64,000 bases of DNA from Ardenticatenaceae bacterium (GTDB taxonomy: Bacteria; Chloroflexota; Anaerolineae; Promineifilales; Promineifilaceae). Position numbers and translations under genes: made by a program. Below, one piece after another: positions 59,492-64,000 of this stretch. Location of the stretch: assembly GCA_020634565.1 (NCBI GenBank), contig JACKBN010000014.1, positions 62,001-126,000 on the forward strand, written 5' to 3'. Every line of letters begins with the position of its first letter. Position 1 is the stretch's first letter. The notes under the pieces were generated by a model, which ran no database searches, had not been told where the DNA came from, and was given only the letters and a program-made list of their open reading frames with translations.

Positions 59492-61492
59492 TTATGGGAC
59501 AGCGTGAACACCCAAGCCACGCCGGATAATTTTTTGATTGTTGGTTGATTTGCGAGCAACGGCCGTTCCCCCGCCCGCCACAAAATGATGATGCACCAGC
59601 TGCGTAGACAAAATGCCAGCCAGCGCCATCTCATCCACCTCTCCCAGGCTGCCAAAACGCGCCTGCTTCTTAAGCAGCGCCTGCACCGCCAGCGGATTGA
59701 AGACGCCCGCTTCCCTCACTTTTGACGGCGACAGCATGTCGGCAACCCACGCCAACGGCCGTCCTTCCGGGAAGAAACTGTGGTGAATGGGGGCGCGATA
59801 CGGCCGTTTCTGCCGCTGCCAGATTTCTGGAGGGAGCAAGTCGCGCACAGCCTGCTTCAAAATATGCTTTTCGTTCAGGCCGCGCAGCTTGAAATCAGGC
59901 GGCAGCTGATTGCAAAACTTGATGACGTGATGGTCCAAAAAAGGAAAGCGCCCCTCAATGGAATGAGCCATCGCCATGCGATCCCCTTGCGACGAGAGCA
60001 AATACTCGGCCAAAAAGAGGTGGATTTCGAGATACTGCGCCTGCGCCAGTGGCGTCCACTGCGCAAAATTGGCGGGCAAAGGCACGTCTGGCTGCGGCTT
60101 TTCCGCGCCAAGCACAGCCAAAACATCTGGCTGGAACAGGCGACGGTGCCGCGCCCCGTTGCGCCAGCGCAGCAGGTGCGAGTAGCCCGGTTCGGCCGTT
60201 TCCGTCAACCGATGACCGAAGAACTTAGCCAGATAGGCCGGATTATCCAGGTTTGGCACGTAGCTGTAGAGTTTTTTGAGCAGCAACGGCCGTATTTCAG
60301 ACTGTGGTTCCTGCGCCCAAAAACGACGAATCAACGCCTCTTTGAAGATGTTGTAGCCGCCTAAAAACTCGTCCGCGCCTTCGCCAGTCAGCACCACTTT
60401 GATGCCCGCCTGCTCTACAAAGTCAGACAGCAGGTAAAGCGGCACGGGCGAGGTGCGCAAAATCGGCGTTTCCGTGTGCCAGATGACGTCCGGGAAGGCG
60501 CGTCCCACATCCGCATGGGTGCAGGTGATAACGTGATGCTCCGTGCCCAGATGCGCCGCCATCTGCCGCTGGAAGCTGCTTTCATCAAACGCGGAATCCG
60601 TGAAAGCGATGGAGAACGTTTCCAGCCGCTGGCCAATGTCGTGGTAAAGCAGCGCCGCAATGGTAGACGAGTCCAGCCCGCCGCTGAGGTAGGCCCCCAC
60701 GGGCACGTCGGCGCGCAGGCGCAGCCGGGTGGCTTCGGTAAGGAGGTGACGCAATTGAACGGCCGTTTCCGGCAATGACATGCCACCCTCTACTTTCTCC
60801 GTTGGAAACTCGGGCTGCCAATATTGTTGGATAGTCACCTGCCCATTACGCACCAGCATGAAATGGCCCGGCGGCAGGGTTTGTATGCCCTGGAAAATGG
60901 TACGCGGCGGCAGTGGACTCCAGTAAGTAAAAATCTGGTCCAGCGTGGTCAAATCCAGCTGGGGTGCCGTTGGCTGCGCTGCCAAAATCGCCTTCATTTC
61001 CGAGGCGAAAATGAGCTGATTATTTTGCATGGTGTAGAAAAGCGGCCGTATTCCCACGCGGTCCCGAGCAATAAATAGCGAATGCTCCAATTCGTCCCAA
61101 ATGGCAAAGGCAAACTGGCCGTTCAGCCAGCGCAGGCAAGCAGTGCCGTACGTCTCGTACAGGTGCAAAATCACTTCTGTGTCGCTGTCCGTGGCAAAAT
61201 CGTGACCTAACTGAATCAACTCTTCACGCAGTTCGCGATAGTTGAAGATTTCGCCGTTAAAGCTAATCCACAGCGTGCCATCTTCATTGCACAATGGCTG
61301 CTGCCCGCCAGCCAGGTCGATGATGCTGAGCCGGGCATGCCCCAGCCCGACGCTGCCAATTTCGTCTTGGAAAAGATAAAAGCCAGACTCGTCCGGGCCG
61401 CGATGCTGGAGCAGCCCCACCATTTGCTGTAACGTTTCCAGGGGAACAGGCTGTGGCCACGCCAGCGGATGAATCCCTACAATGCCGCACAT
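59492..61492 (-). CDS. asnB: Glutamine-hydrolysing asparagine synthase family protein
   Basis: 666 residues. N-terminal glutaminase with Cys2 as nucleophile (M-C-G-I-V-G), H-R-G-P-D-E-S, and F-N-G-E-I-F-N-Y-R-E-L; synthetase domain with the PP-loop Y-L-S-G-G-L-D-S-S (about 268) and G-E-G-A-D-E-F-L-G-G-Y. It forms amides from acids using glutamine. The start abuts the stop of the AMP ligase (TAAATG). In clusters with an ACP and ligase such proteins amidate a carrier-bound or sugar acid, so the asnB name is by family only. Confidence 0.88.
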   Translation of the reverse strand: MCGIVGIHPLAWPQPVPLETLQQMVGLLQHRGPDESGFYLFQDEIGSVGLGHARLSIIDLAGGQQPLCNEDGTLWISFNGEIFNYRELREELIQLGHDFATDSDTEVILHLYETYGTACLRWLNGQFAFAIWDELEHSLFIARDRVGIRPLFYTMQNNQLIFASEMKAILAAQPTAPQLDLTTLDQIFTYWSPLPPRTIFQGIQTLPPGHFMLVRNGQVTIQQYWQPEFPTEKVEGGMSLPETAVQLRHLLTEATRLRLRADVPVGAYLSGGLDSSTIAALLYHDIGQRLETFSIAFTDSAFDESSFQRQMAAHLGTEHHVITCTHADVGRAFPDVIWHTETPILRTSPVPLYLLSDFVEQAGIKVVLTGEGADEFLGGYNIFKEALIRRFWAQEPQSEIRPLLLKKLYSYVPNLDNPAYLAKFFGHRLTETAEPGYSHLLRWRNGARHRRLFQPDVLAVLGAEKPQPDVPLPANFAQWTPLAQAQYLEIHLFLAEYLLSSQGDRMAMAHSIEGRFPFLDHHVIKFCNQLPPDFKLRGLNEKHILKQAVRDLLPPEIWQRQKRPYRAPIHHSFFPEGRPLAWVADMLSPSKVREAGVFNPLAVQALLKKQARFGSLGEVDEMALAGILSTQLVHHHFVAGGGTAVARKSTNNQKIIRRGLGVHAVP

Positions 61493-63007
61493 TTAATTCA
61501 GTTCCTTCTTGGCAATTTTGCCATTGCTCGATTTGGGCAGCTCGCTGCGAAATTCGATTTGCTGCGGCACCATGAAATCCTCCAAATGCTGGCGGCAGTG
61601 GCGCAAAATGTCTTGCTCGGTGAGCGACCCATCTTTTTGCACCACAAACGCTTTAATTGCCTCACCCAAAACGGGATCGGGGATGCCGATAACGGCCGTT
61701 TCCACCACCCCCGCCAGGCTAAACAGCACGTTTTCAATCTCTTTGGGCGCCACCTTTTCTCCCCGGCTTTTGATGATGTCATCCTTGCGACCGACAAAGT
61801 AAAAGTAGCCCTCGCTGTCTACGCGAAACAGATCGCCGCTGTAGCACAGCCGCTCGCCCGGAATAGAGCCGGTCCGAAAGCGCACCGCACTCGCTTCAGG
61901 ACGCTCCCAGTAGCCGCGCATCACGTGGCTGCCACGAATCACCAGCTCGCCAATCTCGCCCGAGCCAAGCCGATTGCCGGCTTCATCCTCCACCCACGCC
62001 TCCGTACCGGGAATAGGTATACCCACCGAGCCGGGCCGGATGGCCAACTGCTCTGGCGGCAGGTAAAGCGTGCGCTTCGTTTCCGTCAAGCCGTACATTG
62101 AATAGAGCGTCGCCTGGGGAAATTTCTCCTGCAAAGCGGTGATGTGGCTGGGAGAGAGCGCTGCGGCCGTATTGGTCAGGTAGCGCAGGCTGGAAAAATC
62201 GTACGGGCTCAGGTCCAACTGCAACAAAATGGCAGCGATGGTGGGCACCAGCGGGAAGCCTGTGACTTTTTCGGTGGCAATGCGCTTGAGAATTTGCGCT
62301 GGATACGCAAACGAGCGCTCCAGAACGAGCGTGCCGCCAAATTTGAAGGTCATCAGCAGTTGGTAGAGGCCATAGTCAAACGAAAGCGGCAGCACGTTCA
62401 GCACAATGTCGTCGGGCCGATTTTGCAGGTATGTGATGATGGACGAGGCGGCAAACAAGACATTGTTGTGCGCCGACATCACGCCCTTAGGCTCACCGGT
62501 ACTGCCAGAAGTGTAAATGAGGCAGGCCAGATCTTGATCGATGCTTTGGCAGAACGGCCGTTCCGCTGAAAAGGTCTCTTGAATCCCTGCAAATGAAAGG
62601 CAGCTTTCCGGCGCATCCCCCACCACCACGATGGTTTTCAGGCTGGGGACAGATTCTTGGAGGGCAACGGCCGTTTTTGCCTGCCGCTGCCACGTAATCA
62701 AACCGGCTGCCCGACAATCTTGAGCCACAAAACGCAGTTTGTCTGCTTTGGTTGAATGGTTCACCGGTACAAACACCGCATTGGCCTTGAGCGTGGCAAA
62801 AATACCAACCACCAACTCCACCGAATTTTGCAAAAAGAGCAGCACCCGATCGCCACGCTGCACGCCGTTGGCCTGCAACGCCTGGGCCAGCCGGTTGGCC
62901 ATCGCCTCAATTTGGGCATACGTTAGCCGCTGATCGCCACAAACCAACGCCGTCTTGTCCGGCATCTGGGCAGCGCTTTCTTCTAAAAATGATTGAACGA
63001 GCTTCAT
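61493..63007 (-). CDS. AMP-forming acyl/aminoacyl ligase
   Basis: 504 residues of the ANL superfamily. The core motifs are Y-T-S-G-S-T-G-E-P-K-G-V (about 167-178), Y-S-M-Y-G-L-T-E-T (about 300), Y-S-G-D-L-F and G-R-K-D-D-I-I-K-S-R-G-E-K-V, and the catalytic lysine in S-S-N-G-K-I-A-K-K near the end. It activates an acid as AMP ester and loads it on CoA or, more likely here, on the carrier protein encoded 22 bases upstream. GGGGAG before the ATG. Substrate unknown. Confidence 0.9.
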   Translation of the reverse strand: MKLVQSFLEESAAQMPDKTALVCGDQRLTYAQIEAMANRLAQALQANGVQRGDRVLLFLQNSVELVVGIFATLKANAVFVPVNHSTKADKLRFVAQDCRAAGLITWQRQAKTAVALQESVPSLKTIVVVGDAPESCLSFAGIQETFSAERPFCQSIDQDLACLIYTSGSTGEPKGVMSAHNNVLFAASSIITYLQNRPDDIVLNVLPLSFDYGLYQLLMTFKFGGTLVLERSFAYPAQILKRIATEKVTGFPLVPTIAAILLQLDLSPYDFSSLRYLTNTAAALSPSHITALQEKFPQATLYSMYGLTETKRTLYLPPEQLAIRPGSVGIPIPGTEAWVEDEAGNRLGSGEIGELVIRGSHVMRGYWERPEASAVRFRTGSIPGERLCYSGDLFRVDSEGYFYFVGRKDDIIKSRGEKVAPKEIENVLFSLAGVVETAVIGIPDPVLGEAIKAFVVQKDGSLTEQDILRHCRQHLEDFMVPQQIEFRSELPKSSNGKIAKKELN

Positions 63008-63029
63008 GGCACTCCCCTAAATGGCTGGC

Positions 63030-63287
63030 CTAAGAGGCAACCAGATCGCTTTTGCCCGCGACGTAGGCCGCCAATTTATTGACGGAATCAAAGTTTTCCG
63101 GCTCGATTTCATGATCGCCGACGGTAATGCCAAAGGTTTCTTCCACAAACATCACCAGTTCCAGCGTGCCGGTGGAATCCACCACGCCTTCATCCAAAAA
63201 CGAAGCGTCGTCGCTCAGATCAAACCCATCCGGGTTAAACAAAAAGTTTTCGGCAATAAACTCTCTAATTTGCTGCTTCACAGACAT
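63030..63287 (-). CDS. Acyl (peptidyl) carrier protein
   Basis: 85 residues, four-helix carrier. The phosphopantetheine serine is Ser38 in G-V-V-D-S-T-G-T-L-E-L; the usual D-S-L is D-S-T here. AAGGAAG lies seven bases before the ATG at 63287; a TTG two codons earlier is less likely. It lies between the thioesterase and the ligase. Confidence 0.9.
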   Translation of the reverse strand: MSVKQQIREFIAENFLFNPDGFDLSDDASFLDEGVVDSTGTLELVMFVEETFGITVGDHEIEPENFDSVNKLAAYVAGKSDLVAS

Positions 63288-63289
63288 AT

Positions 63290-64000
63290 TCAAACTTCCT
63301 TTTCAATTTCTAATCGCCTGGATAATGATTCTTGTAACAGCTGACCAACCCTGGCTACCGCAGGTTCCTGCATCAGCGCCAGATGTCCATCAGCCTGAAT
63401 AACGTGGGTATCTAACTGCCGGGTCAATTTGGCCCAGCCATAATGGGGGTAAGGCGAGCGAATTTCTTTACGGCCGTATCCCAACGGACAGCGCAGTAAA
63501 GTGATCGGCCCGTCATAGGGGCTCGCCAGGTAATTGCGAGACGCCCGATCATACAATTCAAACAAGGCCCGCGCCCGTGGGTCTGTCAGGGCAGAGGCAT
63601 CCATATCGCGAAAAGGCGGGTGCTTTTTGGGTGGCGTCTGTTGTTTTGCGCCGCTAAGCTTTTGTTTCAGACGGACCCATTTTTGCTTCAACGGCATCTG
63701 CCAGACGTGTTGCAAATAACGGCCGTATTGCCACAGCCAAACCTTGAAACCGCGAACGACAAAATAGGTTGCCCGGCTCCACCAATCGCGACCAAACAGG
63801 TACGCTTTTTCTTCCTGGCTGGCGCTTAAGCCCAACAGGGATGCCAGAAAATGACACAGCCGTGCCCAATATTCCCAGGCCGGATTGGGGGCTGGCATGT
63901 CAATAATAGCCAAAAAGGAAACAATCTCCCCCTGCGCTTGCAGCCGCTGGGCCACTTCATAAGCAAAAATACCCCCAGCCGAATAGCCACCTAACTGATA
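63290..64000 (-). CDS. Type II/NRPS-like thioesterase, N terminus cut by the window edge
   Basis: The frame is open to the right edge, leaving 236 residues. The alpha/beta-hydrolase nucleophile G-Y-S-A-G-G is near the edge, with the strand F-L-A-I-I-D-M-P after it; a late His lies in A-D-G-H-L-A-L-M. This matches thioesterases of nonribosomal peptide or polyketide assembly lines, which release or edit carrier-bound products. The upstream part, perhaps an adenylation or condensation module, lies beyond 64000. Confidence 0.82.
   Translation of the reverse strand, partial: YQLGGYSAGGIFAYEVAQRLQAQGEIVSFLAIIDMPAPNPAWEYWARLCHFLASLLGLSASQEEKAYLFGRDWWSRATYFVVRGFKVWLWQYGRYLQHVWQMPLKQKWVRLKQKLSGAKQQTPPKKHPPFRDMDASALTDPRARALFELYDRASRNYLASPYDGPITLLRCPLGYGRKEIRSPYPHYGWAKLTRQLDTHVIQADGHLALMQEPAVARVGQLLQESLSRRLEIEKEV

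Overview
The window reads as a GC-moderate, gene-dense chromosome segment of a free-living bacterium, most likely a member of the Chloroflexota (Anaerolineae/Ardenticatenia-like). This is inferred from the protein repertoire: lipoproteins with Thr/Pro-rich tails, a TPR plus B-box zinc-finger membrane protein, a clostripain-type protease with a basic cytoplasmic tail, a DUF3352 protein, a large MalT-like LuxR regulator, and a MoxR/DUF58 operon. There is no rRNA, no recognisable tRNA, no CRISPR array and no transposase. A striking genome-wide signature overlays everything: the palindromic octamer ACGGCCGT occurs about 110 times (roughly one per 580 bp, where one or two would be expected by chance), mostly inside genes and on both strands. 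It resembles the HIP1 octamer of cyanobacteria in behaviour but has a different sequence.

Layout. 0-5.1 kb: the tail of a short-chain dehydrogenase, then a leftward operon hisS-nadK-TPR/B-box protein-recN. 5.2-11.2 kb: leftward genes for a VOC protein, a Cas4-like nuclease split over two overlapping membrane-anchored ORFs, an alcohol dehydrogenase, and secD-secF with a lipoprotein. 11.3-16.9 kb: an acetyltransferase, an orphan histidine kinase, an eIF1/YciH-like factor, a secreted glycosidase and a TetR repressor. 17.0-20.6 kb: a TetR-operator-controlled yceI gene, then a VOC dioxygenase-pirin-FMN reductase group.

20.7-26.2 kb is the arginine operon: argC, argB, argD, a GNAT protein and a gene encoding an N-acetylglutamate synthase domain fused in frame to argininosuccinate synthase. 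It is preceded by a 27-codon leader peptide carrying four consecutive Arg codons and a complete trp-style attenuator (alternative hairpins, then a terminator with nine T), so the operon appears to be controlled by translation-coupled attenuation. argJ lies 8 kb downstream on the other strand. 26.3-33.8 kb (beta-phosphoglucomutase, GH3 glycosidase, carboxylesterase, LuxR-type regulator) is almost devoid of the octamer and visibly AT-richer, which suggests a more recently acquired catabolic block.

35-55 kb: acetyltransferase, C11 protease, lipoproteins, an HD phosphohydrolase, an ADP-forming acyl-CoA synthetase fused to an acetyltransferase, pyrE, a Cys/Met-metabolism PLP enzyme, OsmC, a five-gene MoxR/DUF58 operon, and a sulfotransferase-like gene next to two class IV aminotransferases (one frameshifted). 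55.7-64 kb: a DUF3352 protein (frameshifted near its end), then a leftward operon thioesterase (cut by the window edge)-acyl carrier protein-AMP ligase-asnB-nadE-prmC, which looks like the end of an assembly-line or acyl-amide pathway. Gene ends carry several small dispersed repeat families, including a paired palindrome (AGATTGGWCCAATCT, 29-31 bp spacing) present three times.
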